A DNA stretch of 64,000 bases from Bradyrhizobium iriomotense (GCF_018129405.1 NZ_JAFCLP010000013.1:124001-188000); one strand, 5' to 3'; counted from the stretch's first letter, positions 25,467 to 35,814 are shown. Made by a program: numbers and translations. The notes: generated by a model not told the origin, from the sequence alone.

Positions 25467-28241
25467 TCAGCGGGCCTGTTTCTTCAGCAGCATTGCGCCG
25501 GCCGTCACCAGCACCGGGACCATGATGGCGAGCGCCAGCAGATCATTGTGCAGGGTGTCGAACGCCAGGCCCTTGGAGAAGGTGCCGCGCGAGATCGTGA
25601 CGAAATAGGTGGTGGGATAGAGCCGGCCGACCAGAGCGCCCAGTCCCTGCAGCGACGAGACCGGATCGATCAGCCCGGAATACTGGATGGCCGGGATCAG
25701 CGTGAGCAGCACCGTACCGAACAGTGCCGCGATCTGGCTGTTCATGAAGGCCGAGATCACCAGTCCCATGCCGGTCGTGGCCGTGACGTAGAGCAGGGCG
25801 GCGAGCGCATAGGCCGCAAAGCTGCCGGTGAAGGGCACGCCGAACACGACAAGCGCGAAGCCGACGAGGAGGAGGAAGTTGCCGAATGCGAGCACGACAT
25901 AGGGCAGCTGCGTGCCGAGCAGGAATTCCAGCCGCGTCACCGGCGTCACGTAGAAATTGACGATCGAGCCGAGCTCCTTCTCGCGCACGACCGCGAGTGC
26001 GGCGAGCACCGCCGGGATCATGATTAGCAGCAGCGGGATGATGCCCGGCGCCATGGCGACGACGCTTCTGACATCGGGATTGTAGCGGTAACGCAGCTGG
26101 AGCTGGTAGGAGCCGGCAATCGCCGCCTCGCCATAGAGCTCGCGGCCTTTCTGCGCGAGCCAGGTCGCGTGGATGGCCTGGGCATAGGAGCGCAGCGTCT
26201 CCGCGCGCGTCGGGTTGGCGCCGTCGACCCAGGCACCGATCTCGACATGGCGGCCGCGGCTGACATCGCGGCCGAAGCCGGGCGGCAGCTCAATGGCGAG
26301 GCCGATCTCGCCGGCGCGCATGCGGCGGTCGAGATCGGCGTAATCGGTGATTGGGGATTTTTCGGTGAAGTAGCGCGACCCCGCGATCTGGAGGCTGTAA
26401 TCGCGGCTGATGGCGCTGTCGTCGCGGTCGAGTACGGCGAAGGTCAGGTTCTCGACGTCCATGCTGATGCCGTAGCCGAGCACGAACAGCAAGAGCACGC
26501 TGCCGAGGATTGCCAGCGTGGCGCGGATCGGATCGCGCTGCAACTCGAGCGCCTCGCGCCGGGAGTAGGCGAGCATGCGAGTCAGATTGAACGTCGCGCT
26601 GCGCTTGCGCGGAAGCACGGCAGCCGTCGTCGTGGGGGTGGGCGATGCGGCCGCCGACGGCCCGATCGGATCAGTGGTGTCGGCGATCGCCTCCTCCAGG
26701 CAGGCGATGAAGGCCTGCTCGAGCGTGGCGGTGCCGCGCGCGGCCACGATCGCGGCAGGCGTGTCCGACGTCAGCACCTTGCCCGCATGCATCAGCGAGA
26801 CCCGATCGCAGCGCTCGGCCTCGTTCATGAAATGGGTCGAGACGAAGATGGTGACGTTGTCCTTGCGGGAAAGCTCGGCGAGAATCTGCCAGAAGCGGTC
26901 GCGCGCCACGGGATCGACACCGGAGGTCGGCTCGTCGAGGATGAGGATGTCGGGCGCGTGGATCATCGCGACCGCCAGCGACAGCCGCTGCCGCAAGCCA
27001 AGCGGCAGCCCATCGGGCAGGGCGTCAATCACGCCCGCAAGATCGAACCGGGTAATCATCTCGTCGATGCGCGCGGCGATGGTCTCGGGCGGAAGCTCGA
27101 ACAGCCGTGCATGCAGATCGAGATTCTGTGCGACCGTCAGTTCCGAGTAGAGCGAGAAGCCCTGCGACATGTAGCCGATGCGGCGGCGCACGGACATGTC
27201 GCCGGCATCGATCGGCTTGCCGAACAGCCGAGCGTTGCCTCCACTCACGGGCAGCAGACCGGTCAGCATCTTCATGGTCGTGGTCTTGCCGCAGCCGTTC
27301 GAGCCGAGGAAGCCGAAGATCTCGCCCTTCCTGATGCGAAAGCTCACGTCGTCGACGGCGACGAAGTCGTTGAACCGCCGGGTCAGATGGTCGGCCTCGA
27401 TTGCGATCTCGTCATGGTCATTGCTGCGCGGAGGAATGACGACGCTGGTGTGGCTGCTGCGATCCTCCTCCGGCAAGAGATGGATGAAGGCATCGTCAAG
27501 TGTATCGGCACCGGTCTGCCGCAGCAGCGCGGCGGGCGTTCCCGTCGCCAGCACCTGACCGGCATTCATCGCGACGAGAAAGTCGAACTGCGCGGCCTCC
27601 TCCATATAGGCGGTCGAAACGATCACGCTCATGCCGGGCCGGCTGCTCCGGATCGAGGCGATCAGCTCCCAGAACTGGCGCCGTGACAAGGGATCGACGC
27701 CGGTGGTCGGCTCGTCGAGGATCAAGAGCTCGGGATCGTGGATCAGGGCACAGCACAGGCCCACCTTCTGCTTCATGCCGCCGGAGAGTTTTGCGGCGGG
27801 CCGGTCGGCAAAGGGGGTGAGCCCGGTGTCGCGCAGCAAACCCGCGATGCGCCTGCGTCGCTCCGCCTTGTCGTGTCCGAACAGGCGGCCGAAGAAGTCG
27901 ATGTTCTCGAACACCGAGAGCGTCGGATACAGATTCTTGCCGAGCCCCTGCGGCATATAGGCGATGTCGGGGCAGACGTTGCGGCGATGGCGTGCGCTCG
28001 CCATGTCGCCGCCGAGCACATGGATGCGTCCCTCCTGGATGGCGCGCGCGCCGGCGATCAGGGCGAGCAGGCTCGACTTGCCGACGCCGTCGGGGCCGAT
28101 CAACCCGATCATGCAGCCGGACGGGAGGTCGAGCGTGACGGCATTCAGTGCGCGGGTCTTGCCGTAGCTCAGGCCCACGCCTTCGAGATGCACCACGCTG
28201 CCGGGCGCGGCAGGTAGCTCGGCTGTGGCTGCCGCGCTCAT
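25467..28241 (-). CDS. rbbA: RbbA-like ABC ATPase/permease fusion
   Basis: A 924-residue fusion of two ABC ATPase domains and an ABC-2 permease. The first ATPase has the unusual Walker [10 protein letters not shown] that is also seen in E. coli RbbA, signature LSGGMKQK and [11 protein letters not shown]. The second has [10 protein letters not shown], a weak signature LPLGLRQR and [11 protein letters not shown]. The permease part (about 570-924) has six membrane segments with [21 protein letters not shown]. In E. coli RbbA binds ribosomes, and whether that holds here is not shown. ATG 28241 overlaps the upstream stop as ATGA, so translational coupling is likely. Confidence 0.9.
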   Translation of the reverse strand: MSAAATAELPAAPGSVVHLEGVGLSYGKTRALNAVTLDLPSGCMIGLIGPDGVGKSSLLALIAGARAIQEGRIHVLGGDMASARHRRNVCPDIAYMPQGLGKNLYPTLSVFENIDFFGRLFGHDKAERRRRIAGLLRDTGLTPFADRPAAKLSGGMKQKVGLCCALIHDPELLILDEPTTGVDPLSRRQFWELIASIRSSRPGMSVIVSTAYMEEAAQFDFLVAMNAGQVLATGTPAALLRQTGADTLDDAFIHLLPEEDRSSHTSVVIPPRSNDHDEIAIEADHLTRRFNDFVAVDDVSFRIRKGEIFGFLGSNGCGKTTTMKMLTGLLPVSGGNARLFGKPIDAGDMSVRRRIGYMSQGFSLYSELTVAQNLDLHARLFELPPETIAARIDEMITRFDLAGVIDALPDGLPLGLRQRLSLAVAMIHAPDILILDEPTSGVDPVARDRFWQILAELSRKDNVTIFVSTHFMNEAERCDRVSLMHAGKVLTSDTPAAIVAARGTATLEQAFIACLEEAIADTTDPIGPSAAASPTPTTTAAVLPRKRSATFNLTRMLAYSRREALELQRDPIRATLAILGSVLLLFVLGYGISMDVENLTFAVLDRDDSAISRDYSLQIAGSRYFTEKSPITDYADLDRRMRAGEIGLAIELPPGFGRDVSRGRHVEIGAWVDGANPTRAETLRSYAQAIHATWLAQKGRELYGEAAIAGSYQLQLRYRYNPDVRSVVAMAPGIIPLLLIMIPAVLAALAVVREKELGSIVNFYVTPVTRLEFLLGTQLPYVVLAFGNFLLLVGFALVVFGVPFTGSFAAYALAALLYVTATTGMGLVISAFMNSQIAALFGTVLLTLIPAIQYSGLIDPVSSLQGLGALVGRLYPTTYFVTISRGTFSKGLAFDTLHNDLLALAIMVPVLVTAGAMLLKKQAR

Positions 28242-29305
28242 CGGGTCAGCTTGATCTTGAGATTGTCCGGCCATTGTGCGGCCGGATCGAGCTGCACATA
28301 GGCCATGCCGGGCAGGCCGGTCTTCACCTGCTCGATGTGCTGGCGCAGGAGATCCGGCGCGATATGCGCCTTGATCCGGAACATCAGCTTCTGACGTTCC
28401 TCCTCGGTCTCGACGGTCTTGGGCGTGAATTGCGCGACGTCGGCGACGAAGGTGGCCTTGGCCGGAATCACGTATTGCGGGATGGCGTCGAGCACGAGAC
28501 GAACCTCGGTGCCGATCGCGACACGGCCGGCATCCGCCGTCGGCAGGAAGAACGTCATGTAGACGTCGCCGAGATCGACCATGTTGAGGACACGGCCGCC
28601 GGCCGCGAGCACTTCGCCCGGCTGCGACACGCGATACTGAACGCGGCCATCGCGCGGCGCCTTCAGCACGCTGTCGTTGAGGTCGGCGTTGATGCTTTCG
28701 ATCGCGGCCTTGGCGGCGTCGACCGAGGCGCCGGCATCGATCACCATGGCACGTGAGGAACTGATCGCGGCTTCCGAGGCCGCAACCTGGGCCTGGGCCG
28801 CAGCAAGCGCTGCCTTCGCAGTGGCATTGGCCGAGCGGTCGTCGTCCAGCACCTGCTGCGACACCGCATTCGTCCTGATCAATTGCTCGGAACGATCGAG
28901 CTTGCGGCTCGTGGTGTCGAGCTGCGCGACGCGCTGGTCGACCACGGCCTCCGCTGCCCTGTGCTCGGCCTCGCGCTGGTTCACCAGGCTCTTCGCGGTC
29001 TCGACATTGATGGACGCGCGCTGCAGCTGCGCTTCGGCCTGGCGGCGCTGCGCCTGCAATTGCTCGGTGTCCATGCGCGCCAGAACCTGGCCCGCCCGCA
29101 CGAAATCACCTTCGTTGACCAGAATCTCGCGAATCCGGCCCGGTGTCTTGGTGGCGATGTCGATCTCGACCGCCTCGATGCGGCCGTTGCCGCGGGAAAA
29201 GCCTGCCGGCAGTGTATTGGAATCGCGGTGCTGCCAATAATAATAGCCGCCGCCTGCAAGGAGGATGACGATCGTGGCGACGACACGCCCCGGTGTGAAG
29301 TTCAT
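28238..29305 (-). CDS. HlyD-family membrane fusion protein (YhiI-like)
   Basis: A 355-residue periplasmic adaptor. One N-terminal membrane anchor ([17 protein letters not shown]) is followed by a biotinyl-lipoyl half ([24 protein letters not shown]), a long coiled-coil hairpin (about 85-215, rich in Ala, Gln, Glu), the second lipoyl half and a beta-barrel. It would link the RbbA/YhhJ pump to an outer-membrane channel that is not encoded nearby. It is first in a three-gene operon, with ATG 29305 chosen because the frame upstream lacks conserved sequence. Confidence 0.88.
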   Translation of the reverse strand: MNFTPGRVVATIVILLAGGGYYYWQHRDSNTLPAGFSRGNGRIEAVEIDIATKTPGRIREILVNEGDFVRAGQVLARMDTEQLQAQRRQAEAQLQRASINVETAKSLVNQREAEHRAAEAVVDQRVAQLDTTSRKLDRSEQLIRTNAVSQQVLDDDRSANATAKAALAAAQAQVAASEAAISSSRAMVIDAGASVDAAKAAIESINADLNDSVLKAPRDGRVQYRVSQPGEVLAAGGRVLNMVDLGDVYMTFFLPTADAGRVAIGTEVRLVLDAIPQYVIPAKATFVADVAQFTPKTVETEEERQKLMFRIKAHIAPDLLRQHIEQVKTGLPGMAYVQLDPAAQWPDNLKIKLTR

Positions 29306-29478
29306 CTGTTCATAACGCCGTGAGGCGGCGCCCACATGTTGAGACACGAACGCCCGGCCGCGATTTGCGTGGACGGGCGGCCTCACCATTGCAGCGATTT
29401 TTGCATCGCAACTTGATGCAGATCAGACAGCGGCGCAAGGTGTGCCTGTCTCTATTTTGGGCGGCTCGTTGCGATGGC

Positions 29479-29507
29479 CCGTCCGCCTCGGTCGATCAGG
29501 CGGACGG
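29479..29507. repeat. 9-bp inverted repeat downstream of the substrate-binding protein gene
   Basis: CCGTCCGCC and GGCGGACGG around an 11-base loop. It lies 45 bases past the stop of the 29554-30759 gene and upstream of the HlyD gene. There is no T-run, so it is a possible transcript-end hairpin only. Confidence 0.45.
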
Positions 29508-29553
29508 CAAGCCTTGTTGAGCGAGTCGTCGTCGATTCACAGATTATCCGAAC

Positions 29554-30759
29554 TCACTTCAGCAGCGGGCAGCCGCCATCCTTCAGCGGCCGGAACGCCT
29601 GGTCCGCCGGGACCTCGGCGAGCAATTTGTAGTAATCCCACGGCCCCTTCGATTCCTCGGGCTTCTTCACCTGGAACAGAAACATGCTGTGCACCATGCG
29701 GCCGTCTTCGCGCAGCACGCCGTTGTCGGTGAAGGCGTCCTTCACCGGCAGCTCGCGCATCTTGGCCATCACCGTCTTGGTGTCCTTGGTGCCGGCCGCC
29801 TGCACGGCCTTGAGGTAATGCAGCGTCGCGCTGTAGGTGGCGGCCTGGTTCATCGTCGGCATGCGCTTGACGCGCTCCAGGAAGCGCTTGCCGAAGGCGC
29901 GGGTCTTGTCGTTGAGGTCCCAGTAGTAAGCCTCGGTGATGATCAGGCCCTGCGCGAGCTTCAGCCCAAGGCTGTGCACGTCGGAGATGAACATCACGAT
30001 CGCGGCCAGGTTCTGGCCGCCGGCGACGATGCCGAACTCGCCGGCCTGCTTGATCGCGTTGATGGTGTCGCCGCCGCCATTGGCGAGCCCGATGATCTTG
30101 GCCTTGGAGGCCTGGGCCTGCAGCAGGAAGGACGAGAAGTCCGCCGTGTTGAGCGGGTGCTTGACGCTGCCGACCACCTTGCCGCCGGCGGCCTTCACGA
30201 CGTCGCCGGTGTCGCGCTCGACCGAATGGCCGAACACGTAATCGGCGGTGAGGAAGAACCAGGTGTCGCCGCCGTTCTTGACGATGGCGCTGCCCACCGT
30301 GTGGGCGTTGGCATAAGTGTCGTAGGTCCAGTGCGCGGTATAGGGCGAGCACGATTTGCCGGTGATGTCGGAGCTCGCCGCGTCCGTCACGATCATGATC
30401 TTTTCGTATTGCTTCGACAGCTCCATCACCGCGAGCGCGGTGGCCGAGGTCGGCAGGTCGATGATCATGTCGACGCCTTCGGTCTCCCACCATTTGCGGG
30501 CGATGGTGGAAGCGACGTCGGGCTTGTTGAGCACGTCGGCCGAGACCATGTCGATCGGCTTGCCGAACATCTGCCCGCCGAAATCCTCGATCGCCATCCT
30601 GGTGGCCTCGACATTCCCCATGCCGCCGATGTCGGAATAGACCGAGGAGAAGTCGGAGAGCACGCCGATCTTGAGCGGGGTCTGCTGGGCGGAGACGGGA
30701 GCGATCAAGGCAGCCGACAGCAAGCCGGCCGCAGACACGAGGGCTGCGATGGGTCTCAT
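29554..30759 (-). CDS. ABC transporter substrate-binding protein (branched-chain/amide type)
   Basis: A 401-residue periplasmic-binding protein of the Leu/Ile/Val or amide class (Peripla_BP_6). The signal peptide ends near SAQQ (residue 25), followed by LKIGVLSDFSSVYSDIGG, the standard start of the mature fold. Inner motifs such as GKSCSPYTAHWTYD and LRDD-type tails (VLREDGRMVHSMFLFQVK) fit the group that binds aromatic or small organic acids. No permease or ATPase genes accompany it. It is divergent from a GntR regulator with two operator-like palindromes between, and the acyl-CoA synthetase lies beyond. Confidence 0.85.
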   Translation of the reverse strand: MRPIAALVSAAGLLSAALIAPVSAQQTPLKIGVLSDFSSVYSDIGGMGNVEATRMAIEDFGGQMFGKPIDMVSADVLNKPDVASTIARKWWETEGVDMIIDLPTSATALAVMELSKQYEKIMIVTDAASSDITGKSCSPYTAHWTYDTYANAHTVGSAIVKNGGDTWFFLTADYVFGHSVERDTGDVVKAAGGKVVGSVKHPLNTADFSSFLLQAQASKAKIIGLANGGGDTINAIKQAGEFGIVAGGQNLAAIVMFISDVHSLGLKLAQGLIITEAYYWDLNDKTRAFGKRFLERVKRMPTMNQAATYSATLHYLKAVQAAGTKDTKTVMAKMRELPVKDAFTDNGVLREDGRMVHSMFLFQVKKPEESKGPWDYYKLLAEVPADQAFRPLKDGGCPLLK

Positions 30760-30795
30760 GGATATGTTTCCTCTTATGCGGGACTATTCTGTCCC

Positions 30796-30808
30796 TTTGT
30801 CCGACAAA
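30796..30808. promoter_or_regulatory. Operator-like palindrome, copy 1 (TTTGTC-C-GACAAA)
   Basis: A perfect palindrome around a single C, 37 bases upstream of the substrate-binding protein ATG. An identical copy is at 30895-30907. The TTGTCnGACAA form suits a GntR/FadR-type regulator, and one is encoded immediately beyond. Confidence 0.75.
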
Positions 30809-30894
30809 GTTAAGTCGCGGTTCCGCAAGAGTCAATTTGCTGCACTTGCGGCATGAATGACGCAGTTTGACGCGCTTTCGGATCGACCCTATAG

Positions 30895-30907
30895 TTTGTC
30901 CGACAAA
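30895..30907. promoter_or_regulatory. Operator-like palindrome, copy 2 (TTTGTC-C-GACAAA)
   Basis: Identical to 30796-30808, with centres 99 bases apart. It overlaps the first codons if the regulator starts at ATG 30857 but is upstream if it starts at TTG 30926, which favours the latter start. Occupancy would give autoregulation. Confidence 0.75.
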
Positions 30908-30925
30908 CGCCATTGGGGGCTATCG

Positions 30926-31693
30926 TTGCCTGTTGCGCCGCTGTTCCGCCCGATCGATGTCGCGCCGGCCTATCAGAAGGTCGCCGACGCGATCGAGCGC
31001 GAGATCGTCAATGGTCGGATCAAGCCCGGCGATCCCATCGGCACAGAGCACGACCTGGTCCGCCAGTTCGGCGTCAACCGTTCGACCATTCGCGAAGGCA
31101 TCCGCGTGCTGGAGGAGGGCGGGCTGATCCGCCGCGATTCATCGCGCCGCCTGCACGCCTGCCTGCCGCGCTACAGCAAGCTCGCGAGCCGCCTCAGCCG
31201 CGCTCTGGTTCTGCACGAGGTCACCTTCCGCGAGCTCTACGAGGCCTCGATGACGCTGGAGATCGCCAGCATCGAGGGTGCGGTCGAGCGGGCGAGCGAG
31301 GAGAACCTCGCCGAGCTCGCCGACAATCTCGCGCGCAGCGAGGCGGTCGTTGGCAATCCCGCGATGCTTGCCGAATGCGACGCCGAATTCCACGTGCTGG
31401 TCGCCAAAGCCTCGCAGAACCGCGTGCTTCAGCTCGCGCGCGAGCCTGCGGCGCAGCTGTTTTATCCGACCACCGAGATGATCGTGACCGGTGTCGCCGA
31501 AGGCGGCCCGCGCCTCGTCGCGGCGCATCGCCACCTCATCGACGCGATCCGCCGGCGTGACCGCGAAGCCGGGGTGCTGTGGACCCGCAGGCATCTGCAG
31601 GACTGGCGGCGCGGCTTCGAGAAGATCGCCTCGCTCGATCGGTCGGTCGAGCACATGTACATGGAGCACGCGCAGGCGGTCCGGCGCAGATAG
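30926..31693 (+). CDS. GntR-family (FadR/FCD subfamily) transcriptional regulator
   Basis: A 255-residue repressor type. The N-terminal winged helix contains AYQKVADAIEREIVNGRIKPGDPIGTE and the recognition region VRQFGVNRSTIREGIRVLEEGGLI. The C-terminal all-helical FCD domain has CDAEFHVLVAKAS and RHLIDAIRRRD, with histidines expected for metal and ligand binding. The TTG start at 30926 has a GGGGG site eight bases upstream and leaves both palindromes free; ATG 30857 would add 23 residues not typical of the family. It probably controls the divergent binding protein, itself and perhaps the acyl-CoA synthetase. Confidence 0.85.
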   Translation: MPVAPLFRPIDVAPAYQKVADAIEREIVNGRIKPGDPIGTEHDLVRQFGVNRSTIREGIRVLEEGGLIRRDSSRRLHACLPRYSKLASRLSRALVLHEVTFRELYEASMTLEIASIEGAVERASEENLAELADNLARSEAVVGNPAMLAECDAEFHVLVAKASQNRVLQLAREPAAQLFYPTTEMIVTGVAEGGPRLVAAHRHLIDAIRRRDREAGVLWTRRHLQDWRRGFEKIASLDRSVEHMYMEHAQAVRRR

Positions 31694-31697
31694 CGCC

Positions 31698-31742
31698 GCA
31701 TGATCCGGAAAAGTGTAAGGCGGTTTTCCGATAAGATCATGC
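31698..31742. repeat. Imperfect palindromic element, family J (GCATGATC...GATCATGC)
   Basis: GCATGATCCGGAAAA at the left and TTTTCCGATAAGATCATGC at the right form an imperfect hairpin between the regulator and the acyl-CoA synthetase. One copy is in the window. Confidence 0.6.
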
Positions 31743-31811
31743 GCAAGAAAGACAAGACGCAAGATTTCAGACAAGAAATCCAACCAATAAAGACATCACA
31801 CGGAGGGATAC

Positions 31812-33425
31812 ATGACCGGCGACACCGCAGCCACCATCTCGAAAGCGCGCGAGCATTCCATCGGCGATCTCCTGCGCCGCTCTGCAGGCCGCGAGCCGAA
31901 CAAGCTCGCGGTGAGCTGCGGCAATGTCAGCTGGACGTTTGCCGAGATGGACGCGATCTGCAACCGGCTCGGGCGCGGCCTGCTCGGCCTTGGCATCAAG
32001 AAGGGTGATCGCCTCGCGGTGCTCTCGCGCAACTCGCACGCCTTTGCCGCGCTGCGCTTCGCGGTGGCGCGGATCGGCGCGGTGCTGGTGCCGATCAACT
32101 TCATGCTCAATCCGGACGAGATCAATTTCATCCTGAAGAGCTCCGGCGCAAAGCTGCTCGCGACCGGGCCCGATTTCGTCGAGCCGGCGAAGGCCGCAAG
32201 CGCCAAGGATTGCGCGGTCGAGAAGATGATCTGGCTACCGGGCGAAGATCCCGCCACCGCTCCGGCCGGCCTCACCACCTTCGACGAGCTTCTTCATCCC
32301 GACGGCTCGTTCCTGGAAGCATCGGTGGACAGCCGCGATCTCGCGCAGATCGTCTACACCAGCGGCACCGAATCGCTGCCCAAGGGCGCCATGCTGACCC
32401 ATGAAGCCGTGATGTGGCAGTATGTCAGCTGCGTCATCGACGGCGGCATGAGCGCGGAGGACAAGTTCCTGCATGCGCTGCCGCTCTATCACTGTGCGCA
32501 GCTTGACGTGTTCCTGGGGCCGCAGATCTATCTCGGCGCTTCCGGCGTGATCACGGGCAAGCCGACGGCCGACAACATCCTGGCGCTGATCCAGGCGCAC
32601 AGGATCACCTCCTTCTTCGCACCGCCGACGATCTGGATCGCGATGCTGCGCTCGCCGAACTTCGACAAGACCGACCTGTCGACGCTGCAGAAGGGCTATT
32701 ACGGCGCCTCGATCATGCCGGTGGAGGTCTTGCTCGAACTTCAGCGCCGCCTGCCCGCCGTAAAATTCTGGAATTTCTACGGCCAGACCGAGATCGCGCC
32801 GCTTGCGACCGTGCTGCGGCCCGAGGACCAGCTGCGCAAGGCCGGCTCGGCCGGCAAGCCGGTGCTCAATGTCGAGACGCGCGTCGTCAACACGGCGATG
32901 GAGGACGTCAAGGTCGGCGAAGTCGGCGAGATCGTGCATCGCTCGCCGCATCTGCTCTCCGGCTACTACAACGATCCGGTGAAGACCGCGGCGGCGTTCA
33001 GCGGCGGCTGGTTTCACTCCGGCGATCTCGCCACCGTCGATGAAGAGGGCCACATCACGGTGGTCGATCGTGTCAAGGACATGATCAAGACCGGCGGCGA
33101 GAATGTCGCGAGCCGCGAGGTCGAGGAGATGGTCTACCGCATTCCAGGGGTTTCCGAGGTCGCCGTGGTCGGCCTGCCCGATCCGCGCTGGATCGAGGCG
33201 GTCACCGCCATCGTCGTGGTCAAGACCGGGGAAAAGCTCGACGAAGAAACCGTCATCAAGCATTGCGCCGGCCAGATGGCCCATTTCAAGGTGCCCAAGC
33301 GCGTGATCTTCGTGGATGCCCTGCCGAAGAATCCGAGCGGCAAGCTGCTCAAGCGCGAGCTGCGCCAGCGCTTCGTCGGCGGCGAGACGCTCGACAAGGC
33401 GGTCCAGAAGAGCTTTGGGACATAG
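31812..33425 (+). CDS. Acyl-CoA synthetase (AMP-forming)
   Basis: A 537-residue ANL-superfamily ligase that activates a carboxylic acid with ATP and CoA. The P-loop-like motif YTSGTESLPKG is at 182-192, then NFYGQTE, HSGDLATVD, and the hinge region DRVKDMIKTGGENV. The catalytic lysine is K511 in NPSGKLLKREL. It resembles medium/long-chain fatty-acyl-CoA synthetases. A strong GGAGG lies seven bases before ATG. Its neighbours, an acid-type ABC binding protein and GntR regulator, suggest uptake and activation of the same acid. Confidence 0.88.
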   Translation: MTGDTAATISKAREHSIGDLLRRSAGREPNKLAVSCGNVSWTFAEMDAICNRLGRGLLGLGIKKGDRLAVLSRNSHAFAALRFAVARIGAVLVPINFMLNPDEINFILKSSGAKLLATGPDFVEPAKAASAKDCAVEKMIWLPGEDPATAPAGLTTFDELLHPDGSFLEASVDSRDLAQIVYTSGTESLPKGAMLTHEAVMWQYVSCVIDGGMSAEDKFLHALPLYHCAQLDVFLGPQIYLGASGVITGKPTADNILALIQAHRITSFFAPPTIWIAMLRSPNFDKTDLSTLQKGYYGASIMPVEVLLELQRRLPAVKFWNFYGQTEIAPLATVLRPEDQLRKAGSAGKPVLNVETRVVNTAMEDVKVGEVGEIVHRSPHLLSGYYNDPVKTAAAFSGGWFHSGDLATVDEEGHITVVDRVKDMIKTGGENVASREVEEMVYRIPGVSEVAVVGLPDPRWIEAVTAIVVVKTGEKLDEETVIKHCAGQMAHFKVPKRVIFVDALPKNPSGKLLKRELRQRFVGGETLDKAVQKSFGT

Positions 33426-33461
33426 CAGGCGCCGTTCCGGCGCCGTCGCGGCGGAGCCCGT

Positions 33462-34412
33462 CTATTCGGCCCCGCCGGCCAGCTTCCTGACATCGTCGGG
33501 CGTCGCTCCGAAACGGCGGCGAAACGCGCGATGGAAGTAGGAGACGTCGTGAAATCCCGCGAGGTGCGCGATCTCGATGATTTTGCGCGAGCGCAGGCCC
33601 GGGTTCCGAAGCAGCCGCTCGGCGCGCAGCAGACGTTGCTCGAGCAGGAAGCCGCTATAGGTGATGCCGGCCTTCTCGAACAGCAGCTGGATCGTGCGCG
33701 GGCTGATGCGGTGCGTGGCCGCAAGGTCGGACAGCGACAGTGCGGCGCGATCCAGCTGCGCCAGAATATCGGCCTTGATGGCTTCGAAACGCGCTGCCGC
33801 AAGGCCGCGCAGTCGCGCCTCCTCGGCGACATCGCCGCGCGCTCCGATCATCAGCACGGAGAGGTCGAACAGGTGCTGCGAGACTGCATCCAGCTCCGCG
33901 GGCGCGAGCTTGTCGGCATGCGCATGCGCGAGGTCGTAATACCGCAGGAACATCGACGTGATCGGATTGGCGCCGGGGATCGACCGCGCAATCAGGTCCT
34001 CGGCATTCGGGCACGCGCGCAGCAGTGCCTTGCGCGGCAGCAGCGCCGTCTGGAAATTGCCATGCGTCGTCTGCGTGATGCGGGCGCCCTTGATCGAGGG
34101 ATCGCCGATCGTGACGTCGCCGGCCGCGATCTCCAGCGGGCGTTTTCCCATCGCCCCACTCAACGCCGAATTGGGCGACATCGTAATGATCAACTCGTCG
34201 TTCGTCCCCAATGACACGAAAGACATCGGCGTGCCGAACGAGGCCGAGAGTCTGAGGCGGGGAAGAATCGCCGGCGCAATGGTCCGGTGGACGCGCCCTT
34301 CGCCGACCGGCACGAAATCGACATTCGCCACCTGACGGCAAAACTGCTCGCGCCATCTTTCATAGGCCGGACCGTTCGGGTCGCCATCGAATGAGAGTTG
34401 CGGCTGGATCAT
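33462..34412 (-). CDS. AraC-family transcriptional regulator
   Basis: A 316-residue regulator. Residues 1-190 form an AraC-binding-like sensor domain (VGEGRVHRTIAPA, FVSLGTNDELIITMSP). The last 100 residues are the paired helix-turn-helix module: LSLSDLAATHRISPRTIQLLFEKAGITYSGFLLEQRL and IIEIAHLAGFHDVSYFHRAFRRRFGATP. The ligand is unknown. It is convergent with the acyl-CoA synthetase and lies downstream of an MFS transporter on the same strand, 200 bases away. Confidence 0.88.
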   Translation of the reverse strand: MIQPQLSFDGDPNGPAYERWREQFCRQVANVDFVPVGEGRVHRTIAPAILPRLRLSASFGTPMSFVSLGTNDELIITMSPNSALSGAMGKRPLEIAAGDVTIGDPSIKGARITQTTHGNFQTALLPRKALLRACPNAEDLIARSIPGANPITSMFLRYYDLAHAHADKLAPAELDAVSQHLFDLSVLMIGARGDVAEEARLRGLAAARFEAIKADILAQLDRAALSLSDLAATHRISPRTIQLLFEKAGITYSGFLLEQRLLRAERLLRNPGLRSRKIIEIAHLAGFHDVSYFHRAFRRRFGATPDDVRKLAGGAE

Positions 34413-34614
34413 CGGTCGAGTGGGGGTCGTTCGCTGAGCGATTTGCTAAAGCCAGTATCCTCGCCGTCAGGCCAGTGCGCTGCAACGAGAAAAGAGCTGG
34501 ATTGCGTGATAAGTCACTCGCCACGGCGCGTTGAGACCGTGACCAGGTGCCGCAGTCTGCCGGTTGCCCGGATTGACGCGTGAATTGTGCCAGCATTTCC
34601 CGCGACGATTGGTC

Positions 34615-35814
34615 TCAATACTTCTTCACGGCTGCTCCGAAGGCCAGCCACAGCGCGATCGACGCAAGGCCAAAGCCGCCGAGCAGCAGGAAGGTCGGGC
34701 CGTAGCCGATCCATTGCGCGATCCAGCCGCCGAGCGCGGGACTGAGGCTGGCACCGACGCCCTGCACCGTGATCACGGCACCCTGGCCGAGATTGATGCG
34801 GCCGGTGCCGTTGAGCGAACGCGCGATCATGCCGGGGACGGCGACCGTTTGCAGTCCGGTGCCGATGCCGTCGAGCACCTGCATCGGCACGACGCCCCAC
34901 CAGCCCGAGACGAAGAAGGCGAGCACGCCGCGGACGGGCAGGAACATGAAGGAGACCAGGATCACCGGCCAATAGTTGCGCTTGCCTGCGACCTGCATCG
35001 CGATGAGCGAGGTCACGATCATCACGCCTTGCGCGATCACGACAGTGGTCGCGACGAAGCTCGGTCCGTTGGCCTGTTCTTCAGCCACGGCCGCAAGTCC
35101 ATAGAGCGGCACGATCGCGGCATTGCCGAGATGGAACAGAGCCAGCGCCAGTGCCAGCACCAGAAGCGGCTTGTGCTTGAGCAGGACGGACATGCCGTCC
35201 GGCGGAGCCTTGCTGTCGTCCTCCCTGCTGCCGCGTGCGGCGCGATCATCGATCGATTTCGCCGGGATCATCAGCACGCAGGCGATCGCAATGGCGCCGA
35301 ACACTGCCGCCAGCACGAATACGGCGACATAGCCGAACTTGTAGCCGAGATAGCCCGACAACGCCGCGCCGACCATGTTGCCGGCGTGGTTGAAGGCCTG
35401 ATTGCGGCCGTTCAGCGCGTTGAAGCCTTTCTGCCTGGCAATGCCGAGCGTGATTCCGGTGACCGCCGGCACGATGGCGGCGCTCGCGAGCGATTGGGCG
35501 ATTTGCGAGAAAGTGACGGCCCAGAAATTTTGCGAGACCAGGATGATCGCGGAGGCCGCGACCACGCAGATGCCGGGAATGACGACCCACATGCGCTTGT
35601 TGCGGCTCGCATCGATGAAGCCGCCGATCGGCGTCGTGATCAGCATGCCGGCGATATTGCCGATCGTCAGCGCGGTGCCGATCAGCCCGCTCGCCCAGCC
35701 GCGCTCCTGCAGGAATACGCCAACGAAGGGGCCGATGCCGGACTGCATATCGGCCATAAAGAAATTGACTGCAAATAGCGGCCAGGTGCGGGTTGTTGAG
35801 TGGCGCGATGTCAT
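34615..35814 (-). CDS. MFS transporter
   Basis: A 399-residue major facilitator with about twelve hydrophobic segments. The first begins WPLFAVNFFMADMQSGIGPFVGVFL, and the second loop carries a GFIDASRNKR motif of the GxxxDRxGRR type. Helices around 140-170 and 215-235 flank a charged central loop (SIDDRAARGSREDDSK). The inner-membrane substrate is unknown. ATG 35814 is used because the upstream frame encodes no conserved membrane sequence. The gene is divergent from the rubredoxin/MBL protein. Confidence 0.85.
   Translation of the reverse strand: MTSRHSTTRTWPLFAVNFFMADMQSGIGPFVGVFLQERGWASGLIGTALTIGNIAGMLITTPIGGFIDASRNKRMWVVIPGICVVAASAIILVSQNFWAVTFSQIAQSLASAAIVPAVTGITLGIARQKGFNALNGRNQAFNHAGNMVGAALSGYLGYKFGYVAVFVLAAVFGAIAIACVLMIPAKSIDDRAARGSREDDSKAPPDGMSVLLKHKPLLVLALALALFHLGNAAIVPLYGLAAVAEEQANGPSFVATTVVIAQGVMIVTSLIAMQVAGKRNYWPVILVSFMFLPVRGVLAFFVSGWWGVVPMQVLDGIGTGLQTVAVPGMIARSLNGTGRINLGQGAVITVQGVGASLSPALGGWIAQWIGYGPTFLLLGGFGLASIALWLAFGAAVKKY

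Noticed and set aside
33426-33461. Terminator between the acyl-CoA synthetase and the AraC gene
   Set aside because: GGCGCC-GTTCC-GGCGCC can form a short hairpin between the convergent genes, but no T-run follows on either strand, so I did not list it.
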